From a bacterium (GTDB lineage Bacteria > Hydrothermota > UBA3073 > JACQXS01): a stretch of DNA of 45,724 nucleotides. The notes beneath the pieces are model-generated. The model was not told the origin of the DNA, did not search any database, and was given only the letters and a program-made list of their open reading frames with translations. Location of the stretch: the NCBI GenBank assembly GCA_030605695.1, contig JAUWHX010000089.1:1-45724 (forward strand). Direction: 5' to 3'. A program made the translations under genes and the position numbers. How positions within the stretch are numbered: position 1 is the first letter of the stretch; each line of letters starts with the position of its first letter. Below are positions 1 to 7,083 of this stretch, in pieces.

Positions 1-638
1 AGTCTATAACAAAAAAGTCCCTTTACTACATTGCTTTCTTTTAACATTTTAAGGTAAGATTTTTGTTGAGGTGGAGGTCTGTGGGTTTCTGATGTGGGGA
101 GGAGAAATAATGCCAGAAAAAAAGCAATAAGATTAAGTCCTCCCATTAAGTAAAAAGCAAAGTCTATTCCAAAGGCATCACTTATAACTCCTCCTATAAT
201 GGGTCCCACGCCAAAGCCTGCGAAAAAGAAAGCATAAAATAGCCCCATATATTTTCCTTCCTGTCCCTCGGGGACTATATCTCCTATATAAGCTGTAGCA
301 ACAGGCAGAATCATTCCAGCTGCAAATCCCTGTGAAAACCTGACTATCAGGAGTCCCAACATACTTTCCGAGAGGACATACCCAATAGACATAATGGCGT
401 ATATAAGAAGCCCTGAGCATATAAAGATTTTCCTTCCGTATCGGTCGGATGCTTTGCCAATCATAGGCATTGAGATGATGCGAGCAACAGAGAAGCTGGC
501 AAATATAACACCTAATTGAATTCCTGTGGCTCCGAGTGTTTTAGCATAAATTGGCAGAAGTGGGGATATAATCCCAACTCCAAGCATAGAGGAGAAAATC
601 GCAAGAGAAATAGCAATAAAAATACTACGCTTTTTCAT
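1..638 (-). CDS. MFS transporter, N-terminal part (cut by window edge)
   Basis: Reading back from the ATG at 638 gives an open frame of about 212 codons that runs off the left edge, so only the first half is present. It has at least five or six hydrophobic segments and, near residue 65, the loop motif DRYGRK that sits between helices 2 and 3 of major facilitator transporters (motif A). Next come the helix 4 and helix 5 patterns (RFSQGFAAGMILP and GFGVGPIIGG) typical of the drug/H+ antiporter branch. It would be an inner-membrane secondary transporter, perhaps for drugs or small metabolites; substrate cannot be told. It is divergent from cca, with promoter-like boxes 7 nt upstream of the ATG and no Shine-Dalgarno sequence. 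Family call is firm, function is not. Confidence 0.88.
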   Translation of the reverse strand, partial: MKKRSIFIAISLAIFSSMLGVGIISPLLPIYAKTLGATGIQLGVIFASFSVARIISMPMIGKASDRYGRKIFICSGLLIYAIMSIGYVLSESMLGLLIVRFSQGFAAGMILPVATAYIGDIVPEGQEGKYMGLFYAFFFAGFGVGPIIGGVISDAFGIDFAFYLMGGLNLIAFFLALFLLPTSETHRPPPQQKSYLKMLKESNVVKGLFCYR

Positions 639-645
639 TTTAAAG

Positions 646-673
646 AAATTACATAGATTTTCTGTAAAGTCAA
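646..673 (-). promoter_or_regulatory. Sigma-70-like promoter of the MFS gene
   Basis: On the minus strand TTGACT (668-673) and TAATTT (646-651) are separated by 16 bp. Only 7 nt lie between the -10 box and the ATG at 638, and there is no Shine-Dalgarno sequence, so the transcript would start at or next to the start codon. Confidence 0.6.
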
Positions 674-684
674 ATATATTATGG

Positions 685-712
685 TTGACTTCTTATGATA
701 CTGTTGTAAAAT
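685..712 (+). promoter_or_regulatory. Sigma-70-like promoter of cca
   Basis: TTGACT (685-690) and TAAAAT (707-712) with a 16-bp spacer. The ATG at 719 lies 6 nt after the -10 box, where transcription is expected to start, so the cca mRNA looks leaderless. The promoter is back to back with that of the MFS gene. Confidence 0.6.
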
Positions 713-718
713 GTGTTT

Positions 719-2050
719 ATGAAAGAAATGAGAGTTAAGCTTGAGCCGTTTATTCCAATGCTTATGAAGGCAAGGGAGCCCTGGTTGGTTGGAGGTGCAA
801 TTCGTGATGCAATTCTTGGACTTCCGGTTAAGGACTTTGACTTCGCAATAAAAGACCCTGCCGTGGAATTTGCTCGCTGGTTTGCGAATAAGATAAAAGG
901 AACTTTCGTTCTGCTTGACGCCAAAAATGATGAAGCAAGAGTGGTATATAAAGGTCAAAGCTCAAAGTTCAAAGTTCAAAAGGAAATGATATTTGACTTT
1001 ACACATATGGAATCAATTAAGAAAGACCTTGCTCGTAGAGATTTCAGGATGAATGCAATTGCGGCAAGACTTCCTGAACTTGGGATTTTTGACCCATTTA
1101 TGGGAAGAAAAGACATAGAACGCAAGTGTATATCTATGATTTCTCTCTCTTCTTTAATTGAAGACCCGCTCAGGATACTTCGGGGGTTCAGATTTCAAGC
1201 AACTCTTGGATTTAAAATTACTCCAAATACTCTTCGTGCATTGGGCGATAAGAAGGACTTACTTTCTAAAGTAGCTGGAGAGCGAATAAGAGAGGAATTT
1301 TTCACTCTTTTGAGCTCTTCGCATTCTTATTGGACTTTGCGGCAGATGGCAAGAGTTGGAGTGCTTCAAGCTATAATTCCAGAGACTATGGCAATGGAAA
1401 AAGTCCCTCAAGGAAAGCCGGGAGGTAATCTACTTTATCACTCACTTTTAACTGTAAAGAAAATAGAGGATTCACGATTTACTTTTCACGACTCACGACT
1501 CACGATTTTGAAGTTTGCTGGATTGTTGCACGATATTGGCAAGCCGTATTGCTACTCAGAAGAAAATGGGAAAGTTCATTTTTATGGACACGAGAAAAAA
1601 GGTGTTGAGTTACTTGAGGGTATTCGTGAGCGACTTAAATTGAGCAACAATGAATTTAAGACAATCCAGACTCTTATTCAATATCATATGAGACCACATC
1701 TTTTGGCAAGAGAGCGAACCCAGACTGAGCATGCTATATTTAGATTAGTAAGAGATGTGGGAGACCTTACTCCTCAAATTTTTGAGCTTGCTTATGCAGA
1801 TGCACTTGCTTCAGGACCTCGGGGAGAAAAAAGATTGCTTGCACTTGCAAAAAAAGGAATTAAGATGTGGGAAGAACTTAAGCGTCCGAAATTTAAGCGA
1901 CTAATTACAGGAGATGATTTAATTAAATTAGGTTTCACGCCCGGACCAAAATTCAAGCTTATTCTTGAGAGAATTGAAGAAGCACAGTTAAGCGGTAAAC
2001 TCCGAACCCGGAAAGAAGCTCTGGAGTTTGCAAAGGAGAATTATGATTAA
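719..2050 (+). CDS. cca: CCA-adding / poly(A) polymerase family tRNA nucleotidyltransferase with HD domain
   Basis: Adds or repairs the 3' CCA end of tRNAs in the cytoplasm. The N-terminus has the class II nucleotidyltransferase signature GGAIRD (about residues 25-30) followed by the metal-binding DFD (about 39-41). RRDFRMNAIA, EDPLRILRGFRFQ and ERIREE follow at the expected spacing. An HD phosphohydrolase-type domain starts near LLHDIGKP (about residue 268). About 443 aa is normal for HD-containing family members. Starts at GTG 713, ATG 719 and ATG 728 are possible; I chose 719 because it sits exactly one promoter distance from the -10 box at 707-712 and none has a Shine-Dalgarno sequence. 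Two heptad-repeat arrays are embedded in frame (953-980, 1471-1505). The end overlaps yggS by 8 bp. Whether the enzyme adds CCA, only A or only CC cannot be decided; the one tRNA gene seen here encodes its own CCA. Confidence 0.93.
   Translation: MKEMRVKLEPFIPMLMKAREPWLVGGAIRDAILGLPVKDFDFAIKDPAVEFARWFANKIKGTFVLLDAKNDEARVVYKGQSSKFKVQKEMIFDFTHMESIKKDLARRDFRMNAIAARLPELGIFDPFMGRKDIERKCISMISLSSLIEDPLRILRGFRFQATLGFKITPNTLRALGDKKDLLSKVAGERIREEFFTLLSSSHSYWTLRQMARVGVLQAIIPETMAMEKVPQGKPGGNLLYHSLLTVKKIEDSRFTFHDSRLTILKFAGLLHDIGKPYCYSEENGKVHFYGHEKKGVELLEGIRERLKLSNNEFKTIQTLIQYHMRPHLLARERTQTEHAIFRLVRDVGDLTPQIFELAYADALASGPRGEKRLLALAKKGIKMWEELKRPKFKRLITGDDLIKLGFTPGPKFKLILERIEEAQLSGKLRTRKEALEFAKENYD
953..980 (+). 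repeat. In-frame heptad array inside cca
   Basis: Four 7-bp units, GGTCAAA, GCTCAAA, GTTCAAA and GTTCAAA, translated as GQSSKFKVQ. It lies in a loop between conserved nucleotidyltransferase motifs. The same NNTCAAA unit fills the gap before the synthase gene at 6053. Confidence 0.85.
1471..1505 (+). repeat. Second in-frame heptad array inside cca
   Basis: Five 7-bp units with consensus TTCACGA (TTCACGA, TTTACTT, TTCACGA, CTCACGA, CTCACGA), translated as FTFHDSRLTI-like residues just before the HD motif. The same unit recurs at 8664-8691, 32505-32525 and 37377-37411. Confidence 0.85.
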
Positions 2051-2702
2051 AGAAAATGTTGAGCAGATATTAGATGAGTTGCCAAAAGGTGTGATTTTGG
2101 TGGCAGCGGCAAAAACAAGAACTGCTGAAGAAATCTTGGAAGCAATAGATGCAGGGGTGAAAATCATCGGAGAAAACTATATCCAGGAAGCTATCCGTAT
2201 GTTTGAAGTAATAGGCAAAAAAGTTAAGTGGCATTTTATTGGGAAATTGCAGAAGAATAAGGTTAAGAAGGCAGTAAAAATATTTGATATGATAGAGACT
2301 ATTGATTCTGTGGAGCTTGCGAGAGAAATAGACAAAAGGTGTTGCGAGATTAACAAGATAATGCCAGTTTTGATAGAAATAAATAGTGGTAGAGAACCAC
2401 AAAAATCCGGTGTATTTCCAGAAGATGCTTTGGAACTTGTAAAAGAGATTTCAAGTTTACCAAATATAAAAGTGATAGGACTTATGACTATGGGACCCTT
2501 TGCAGGCGATCCTGAAGACGCAAGACCTTATTTCGTAGAGACAAAAAAGATATTTGACAAGATAAAGAAGCTTAATTTACCAGATGTTGAGATGCGTTAT
2601 CTATCGATGGGAATGACAAATTCTTATCAGGTTGCCATAGAAGAAGGTGCAAATTTAGTAAGAATAGGCACAAAAATATTCGGAATGAGGAATTATGGGT
2701 AA
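2043..2702 (+). CDS. yggS: YggS/PROSC family pyridoxal-phosphate homeostasis protein
   Basis: Small cytosolic PLP-binding protein (219 aa, usual length about 220-235) that buffers free pyridoxal phosphate; family members have no proven enzymatic activity. Visible motifs: VAAAKTR with the PLP-binding lysine at about residue 24, GENYIQEA, WHFIGKLQKNKVK, GLMTMGP, and the C-terminal MGMTNSYQVAIEEGANLVRIG phosphate-binding region. The start at 2043 is chosen because AAAGGAGAAT precedes it at good spacing, although an in-frame start 15 bp upstream exists. It overlaps the cca stop by 8 bp, so the two are probably co-translated. Confidence 0.93.
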   Translation: MIKENVEQILDELPKGVILVAAAKTRTAEEILEAIDAGVKIIGENYIQEAIRMFEVIGKKVKWHFIGKLQKNKVKKAVKIFDMIETIDSVELAREIDKRCCEINKIMPVLIEINSGREPQKSGVFPEDALELVKEISSLPNIKVIGLMTMGPFAGDPEDARPYFVETKKIFDKIKKLNLPDVEMRYLSMGMTNSYQVAIEEGANLVRIGTKIFGMRNYG

Positions 2703-2739
2703 ATTAAACTTGGCATTAAAGTTTCTCAATAAGATTTAT

Positions 2740-2766
2740 TGACTTTTGTTAGAAGTGCCATAAAAG
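2740..2766 (+). promoter_or_regulatory. Possible promoter of ddl
   Basis: TTGACT (2740-2745) and a weak TAAAAG (2761-2766), 15-bp spacer. The ddl ATG at 2773 is 6 nt further on and has no Shine-Dalgarno sequence, the same geometry as cca. Confidence 0.4.
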
Positions 2767-2772
2767 TAAGCT

Positions 2773-3687
2773 ATGGACCTAAAAAATAAACGAATTGGAG
2801 TTCTTATGGGGGGCTGGAGTCCTGAACGTGAAATATCTTTAAAATCAGGGAGAAAGGTAGCGAAATCTTTAAAAAGGCAGGGGTTTAGAGTAATAGAAAT
2901 TGATGTTGGGCAAGGTCTTGCGAGTATTTTAAGGAAGGAAAAAATAGATATTGCGTTTATAGCTTTGCACGGAGTTCCTGGTGAGGATGGAACAGTGCAA
3001 GGGTTATTAGAAGTTCTTGGAATCCCATATACAGGTTCAGGAGTGTTGGCGAGTGCGATGGCAATGAACAAAGTTATTACAAAGATAGTATTACAAGCAA
3101 ATGGAATAAGGGTGCCAAGATATTTTTATGAGTTAAAAGTTGATTTGAAAAAGGTTACAGCGGAAATTGGAAATCCTCCGTGGATAGTTAAAGCAGTGAG
3201 TGGCGGGTCATCGGTGGGAGTTGAGATTGTGAAAGAACCTAAAGATTTGGAGCCCACTTTTAATAAAATTAAAGAAAAATATCAGGATGCATTTATTGAG
3301 GAATTTATTGAGGGACGAGAAATAACTGTAGGGATTTTAGGGAATGAAGTATTGCCAGTGGCTGAACTTGTGCCAAAAAGTGAATTTTTTGATTATCGGG
3401 CTAAATATACTCCCGGTGTCACAGAGGAGATAATACCTGCGGAGCTCCCTGAAAAAGTTTATAAAGAGGCACAGTCTCTTGCTCTACAGAGCCATCGAGC
3501 AATTGGGTGTAGAGAATTTTCAAGAGTTGATATGATAGTTCAAGATAACAAAGTTTGGGTGCTTGAGGTGAATTCTATTCCGGGGTTAACTGATATGTCG
3601 GTTCTCCCTATGGAGGCTAAACATATTGGAATAACCTATGATGAGGTAATTTATAGAATACTTGAAAGTGCTATAAAAAATCGTTAA
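2773..3687 (+). CDS. ddl: D-alanine--D-alanine ligase
   Basis: ATP-grasp ligase that joins two D-alanines for peptidoglycan synthesis in the cytoplasm. At 304 aa it is the normal short DdlB-type length. Motifs: GGWSPEREISLKSG near the N-terminus, HGVPGEDGTVQGLLE (about residues 65-79), the ATP-binding loop GGSSVGVEIV, the KYTPGVTEEIIPAELP substrate region and the C-terminal EVNSIPGLTDMS holding magnesium ligands. No Shine-Dalgarno sequence precedes the ATG; see the promoter entry. The stop codon lies in the left arm of an 11-bp inverted repeat (3679-3720). Confidence 0.96.
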   Translation: MDLKNKRIGVLMGGWSPEREISLKSGRKVAKSLKRQGFRVIEIDVGQGLASILRKEKIDIAFIALHGVPGEDGTVQGLLEVLGIPYTGSGVLASAMAMNKVITKIVLQANGIRVPRYFYELKVDLKKVTAEIGNPPWIVKAVSGGSSVGVEIVKEPKDLEPTFNKIKEKYQDAFIEEFIEGREITVGILGNEVLPVAELVPKSEFFDYRAKYTPGVTEEIIPAELPEKVYKEAQSLALQSHRAIGCREFSRVDMIVQDNKVWVLEVNSIPGLTDMSVLPMEAKHIGITYDEVIYRILESAIKNR

Positions 3688-3745
3688 TCATGTAATCGTT
3701 ATTTGTTCCGATTAACGATTTCCGTTTAACGAATAACGAATTTAA
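3679..3745. repeat. Heptad array with inverted repeat after ddl
   Basis: Perfect 11-bp arms AATCGTTAATC (3679-3689) and GATTAACGATT (3710-3720), then further units ATTTCCG, TTTAACG, AATAACG. The left arm contains the ddl stop. There is no good T-tract, so it is a weak terminator candidate. The array fills the whole gap up to the next ATG. Confidence 0.7.
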
Positions 3746-3746
3746 T

Positions 3747-4973
3747 ATGTTTTTGGTTTCATTATTTTTAATCTTATTCCCGAGAATTGATGATGAACCT
3801 CCTGCACTTTTTCCATATCGTGGGATATATTTATCTCCTTTTGCAGCAGTAAAGTTCAAAGAATATCTCCCTTATATCAGAAATAGTGAAATAAACTGTG
3901 TTGTTGTTGATTTTAAAAGTGCGGAAGGGTATGTGAGTTATAACACTAATGTTAAATTTGCAAAAGATATAGGAGCAAAGTTAGCAATAATAAATCTTGA
4001 GAATCTACTCCGTGTGTGTAAGAACGAGGGAATAAGACTTGTTGGAAGAATTGTAGTATTTCAGGATTCTATATTCGCGTGGTATGCTAAGGGAGAGTAT
4101 TCTATAAAAGGTTTAAATGGGAGATTTTGGAAGGATGGACATGGAAGATATTGGGTTGACCCCTGCCTTGAAGAAGTTCGTGTTTACAATATAGAAATTG
4201 CAAAAGACCTTGCCAGTCGTGGAGTCCCAGAAATTCAATTTGATTATATAAGATTCCCTTCACCAACAGGAGATTTTAGGCCTTATAGAACGTGGTGTAG
4301 AAATAAAGAGGAAACAATTGCTAAGTTTCTTGAAGAGGCGAGAAAAGAATTGAAAAAATTTAAGGTTCAAATATCGGGTGATGTATTTGGGTGTGTTTTA
4401 TGGATGCCATCATTACCTTATGAAGGGCAAAACCTGAAACTTATGGCTCCGTTTTTAGATGTAATCTGTCCAATGCTCTATCCCTCACATTTTTCCAAGA
4501 AGCACGAATGGTCAGAAAACCCCAGAGAGCGAGAATACAATGTTATCTTTAAAAGCATAGCAAGAGGAAGAAAATCAACCGGAGAATCAAGATTTGTCCC
4601 ATATATTCAGGGATTTGATTTAAGAGCATCTGAATTCGGTCCCGGGTATATAGAAAATCAAATTACAGCGGTTCAAGATGCTCGTGCTTGGGGCTATATA
4701 GTATGGCATTCTGCTGGACGCTATGATGCACTTTGGGAGTTAATGAATGGAAATGGTTCTTCTACAACTAAAACTCTCAGAGGGAGAATTAGAGATGCAA
4801 TAAAGGAAGTGAACGGAGATATTGAACTTTTAGGTGTAAAGGATGGCGTGGTAAGATTAAAACTCCCGGCAGGATGCAAAAGGTCTCCTTGGGATTATCA
4901 AAATACACTTAAAGAAGTGGAGTCAAAAATTAAAGAAAGAGCTCCTGAAATTAAAAGTGTAAAGGGAGTATGA
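3747..4973 (+). CDS. DUF4015-type putative glycoside hydrolase, membrane-anchored or exported
   Basis: 408 aa protein of the putative glycosyl-hydrolase family DUF4015, with a predicted TIM-barrel. The signature RGIYLSPFAA (about residues 25-34) is followed by NCVVVDFKSAEGYVSY, where family members carry D..D/E residues, then GRIVVFQD, QFDYIRFPS and CPMLYPSHF, the beta-strand ends expected of the barrel. A short hydrophobic N-terminus (MFLVSLFLILFP) suggests export or anchoring, without a clear cleavage site. The substrate is unknown; activity against envelope or extracellular polysaccharide is inference. No Shine-Dalgarno sequence is visible at 3747, since the upstream DNA is repeat array. 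The stop overlaps the mnmA start (ATGA), implying translational coupling. Confidence 0.8.
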   Translation: MFLVSLFLILFPRIDDEPPALFPYRGIYLSPFAAVKFKEYLPYIRNSEINCVVVDFKSAEGYVSYNTNVKFAKDIGAKLAIINLENLLRVCKNEGIRLVGRIVVFQDSIFAWYAKGEYSIKGLNGRFWKDGHGRYWVDPCLEEVRVYNIEIAKDLASRGVPEIQFDYIRFPSPTGDFRPYRTWCRNKEETIAKFLEEARKELKKFKVQISGDVFGCVLWMPSLPYEGQNLKLMAPFLDVICPMLYPSHFSKKHEWSENPREREYNVIFKSIARGRKSTGESRFVPYIQGFDLRASEFGPGYIENQITAVQDARAWGYIVWHSAGRYDALWELMNGNGSSTTKTLRGRIRDAIKEVNGDIELLGVKDGVVRLKLPAGCKRSPWDYQNTLKEVESKIKERAPEIKSVKGV

Positions 4974-5977
4974 AAGTAATATGTGGAATGAGTGGGGGAG
5001 TTGATTCAGCAGTCTCGGCGGCTCTTCTGCTTGCACAGGGATACGAAGTAATTGGAATCACAATGAAATTATGGGATGATGCAGTCAAAGAGGCTCAGAG
5101 TATAGCGACACAGCTTGGAATACCGCATTATGTAATAGATTTGAGCTCTGAATTCAAAAAGGAAGTTGTGGATTACTTTGTAAGGGAATATTCAAAAGGA
5201 AGAACTCCAAATCCTTGTGTCCAATGTAACGAGCGTATAAAATTTGAGGCACTGTTTAAAAAGGCATCTGAGCTTGGAGCAGAGTTAATAGCAACAGGGC
5301 ACTATGCTAAAATAGAATCAAATGGCAAAGAGTATGTATTGAAAAGAGGAATAGATAGTGAAAAAGAGCAATCATATTTTCTTGCGAGATTGTCTCAAAG
5401 GGTTCTGAGTAAAACATTGCTACCACTTGGGGATTATACAAAGACGCAGACAAGAGAGATGGCAAAGGAGATGGGACTTATAACGAAGTCGGAATCGCAG
5501 GAAGTTTGTTTTATTCCGAATAATGACTATACAGAGTTTCTTTATGAAAGGATTCCATTGAAAGAAGGCGATATTGTTGATAAAAATGGGAAAGTTTTAG
5601 GTAGACACAGAGGAATTTGGGGTTATACAATTGGTCAACGCAAGAGAATCCCGCCAAGAGGCGGAAGAGATAAGCCATTTTATGTTACTCATATAGATGT
5701 GGATGAAAATAAAGTTGTTGTTGGAGATGAGGAGGATTTGTATTCAGATAGCTTAATTGTAGATGATTTAGACTTGCTGTCAACTGTCAACTGTCAATTG
5801 TCAACTGTCATGGTGAAGATAAGATATCGGCATAAAGCCGCTCAAGCATATATCACGCTTCAGAATAATGGTGAAGCATTAGTGAAGTTTAAGGAGCCTC
5901 AACGAGCTATAACTCCGGGTCAACTTGCAGTGTTTTACCAAGAAGATATTGTGATTGGAAGTGGCTGGATTAAATAA
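4970..5977 (+). CDS. mnmA: tRNA-specific 2-thiouridylase MnmA
   Basis: Thiolates U34 of Lys, Glu and Gln tRNAs using a PP-loop ATP pyrophosphatase fold in the cytoplasm. Residues 8-13 are the PP-loop SGGVDS. NPCVQCNERIKF carries the catalytic cysteine (Cys86), TGHYAKI follows, and SQEVCFI carries the second cysteine (Cys180). IGQRKRI and the C-terminal PGQLAVFY mark the beta-barrel domains. 335 aa is slightly short for the family: the loop after MKLWDD lacks the CCS-containing segment common in many bacterial MnmA proteins. A five-unit heptad array (5777-5811) adds LSTVNCQLSTV between the central and C-terminal domains. Start overlaps the previous gene by 4 bp. Confidence 0.95.
   Translation: MKVICGMSGGVDSAVSAALLLAQGYEVIGITMKLWDDAVKEAQSIATQLGIPHYVIDLSSEFKKEVVDYFVREYSKGRTPNPCVQCNERIKFEALFKKASELGAELIATGHYAKIESNGKEYVLKRGIDSEKEQSYFLARLSQRVLSKTLLPLGDYTKTQTREMAKEMGLITKSESQEVCFIPNNDYTEFLYERIPLKEGDIVDKNGKVLGRHRGIWGYTIGQRKRIPPRGGRDKPFYVTHIDVDENKVVVGDEEDLYSDSLIVDDLDLLSTVNCQLSTVMVKIRYRHKAAQAYITLQNNGEALVKFKEPQRAITPGQLAVFYQEDIVIGSGWIK
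5777..5811 (+). repeat. In-frame heptad array inside mnmA
   Basis: Five 7-bp units of CTGTCAA (CTGTCAA three times, TTGTCAA, CTGTCAT). They encode STVNCQLSTVM at the domain junction before VKIRYRHKA, the conserved start of the C-terminal barrel. Confidence 0.88.
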
Positions 5978-6048
5978 ACTCAAAAGTCAAAACTTAAAGT
6001 TCAAACCTATAAAGAGTTTTGAGCTTTGACTTTTTAGCTTTGAACTTA
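5978..6048. repeat. Head-to-head heptad arrays before the synthase gene
   Basis: Immediately after the mnmA stop come four units reading NNTCAAA (ACTCAAA, AGTCAAA, ACTTAAA, GTTCAAA). After a 8-bp spacer there are five units of the opposite strand sense, NNNTTTT/NNGCTTT (GAGTTTT, GAGCTTT, GACTTTT, TAGCTTT, GAACTTA). The pair can fold into an imperfect hairpin. It fills the whole gap and leaves the next gene without a Shine-Dalgarno sequence. Confidence 0.8.
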
Positions 6049-6052
6049 ATTT

Positions 6053-7021
6053 ATGTGGTATAACAATATTATAGAAGCAGTGGGCAATACCCCACTCGTG
6101 AAATTAAATAAAATAACGGAGGGACTTAAATCTACTATTCTGGCAAAGCTTGAGTTCTTTAATCCAGGCAGTTCCGTGAAAGATAGAATGGCTTTTTATA
6201 TGGTTCAAGAGGCGGAAAAACGAGGAGAATTGAAGCCCGGCGGAACAATCGTTGAGAACACATCAGGCAATACAGGAGTAGGTTTAGCCATATATGCGGC
6301 TGTTAAGGGCTATCGGGTGATTTTCACCATCCCTGACAAGATGAGCGAAAGCAAAATCAATCTCCTCAAGGCATTTGGAGCAGAAGTGATAATTTGCCCT
6401 ACTGATGTGCCTTACGACTCGCCTGAATCTTATTATGAAGTTGCCAAACGGATTGCCAAAGAGACTCCGAATTCTTACAAGCTTAATCAATATCATAATA
6501 ATGGGAACCCGGAAGCCCATTATCATACTACAGGACCGGAGATATGGGAGCAAACTCAAGGAAAGCTTGATTGTGTAGTTATTGGTGCGGGAACAGGAGG
6601 AACGATTTCCGGAGTCGGTAGATTCCTGAAGGAAAAGAATCCCAGTATTAAAGTCATTGGCGTTGACCCGATTGGCTCAATCTATTATGATTATTTTAAG
6701 CACAAGAAACTTATAGAGCCACAGGTTTATCAGGTTGAAGGTATTGGCGAGGATATGCTTTGTAAAAGTATGCACTTTGATGTGATAGATGATATTATTC
6801 AGGTAACTGACAGGGATGCTTTTCTGATGACGAGACGATTACTTAAAGAAGAAGGTATTTTTGCTGGTGGCTCATCAGGAGCAGCGGTATGGGCTACAAT
6901 TGAACTTGCAAAAAAGTTACCCGATAAGAGTATTATTGTAACTATCTTCCCGGACAATGGATACAATTATATCAATAAGATTTACAATGATAAGTGGATG
7001 CGTGAAAAAGGATTTATTTAA
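6053..7021 (+). CDS. Cysteine synthase / cystathionine beta-synthase-type PLP enzyme
   Basis: Fold type II PLP enzyme of sulfur amino acid metabolism, 322 aa, cytosolic. Motifs: EAVGNTPLVKL, GSSVKDR with the PLP lysine at residue 43, the substrate loop NTSGNTGVG, the phosphate-binding loop GAGTGGTISG, and GGSSGAA near the C-terminus. The stretch KLNQYHNNGNPEAHYHTTGPEIW and KEKNPSIKVIGVDPIGS resemble cystathionine beta-synthase catalytic cores more than CysK. No regulatory CBS domains are present, so it is a catalytic core only. Whether it makes cysteine from O-acetylserine or cystathionine from homocysteine cannot be decided here. There is no Shine-Dalgarno sequence in the repeat-derived leader. 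Confidence 0.88.
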   Translation: MWYNNIIEAVGNTPLVKLNKITEGLKSTILAKLEFFNPGSSVKDRMAFYMVQEAEKRGELKPGGTIVENTSGNTGVGLAIYAAVKGYRVIFTIPDKMSESKINLLKAFGAEVIICPTDVPYDSPESYYEVAKRIAKETPNSYKLNQYHNNGNPEAHYHTTGPEIWEQTQGKLDCVVIGAGTGGTISGVGRFLKEKNPSIKVIGVDPIGSIYYDYFKHKKLIEPQVYQVEGIGEDMLCKSMHFDVIDDIIQVTDRDAFLMTRRLLKEEGIFAGGSSGAAVWATIELAKKLPDKSIIVTIFPDNGYNYINKIYNDKWMREKGFI

Positions 7022-7030
7022 ACTTTTTAC

Positions 7031-7058
7031 TTGACAAAAATCTATTAGAGAGTATATA
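7031..7058 (+). promoter_or_regulatory. Sigma-70-like promoter of the secreted protein at 7084
   Basis: TTGACA (7031-7036) and TATATA (7053-7058) with a 16-bp spacer; TATATT at 7055-7060 is an alternative -10. A strong Shine-Dalgarno TAGGAGGT (7072-7079) precedes the ATG. Confidence 0.7.
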
Positions 7059-7083
7059 TTATATAAAACTATAGGAGGTAAAA

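Noticed and set aside
635-958. Frames antisense to the cca start and other overlapping minus-strand frames throughout
   Set aside because: They lie opposite recognised genes, lack family motifs and Shine-Dalgarno sites, and have shadow-type composition.
3679-3720. Inverted repeat after ddl as a terminator
   Set aside because: Loop of 20 nt, AT-rich stem and no T-tract; it is better explained as part of a heptad array.
6026-6052. TTGACT and TAATTT boxes before the synthase gene as a promoter
   Set aside because: TTGACT is part of a heptad unit, the -10 would touch the ATG, and transcription would start inside the gene. Read-through from mnmA is simpler.
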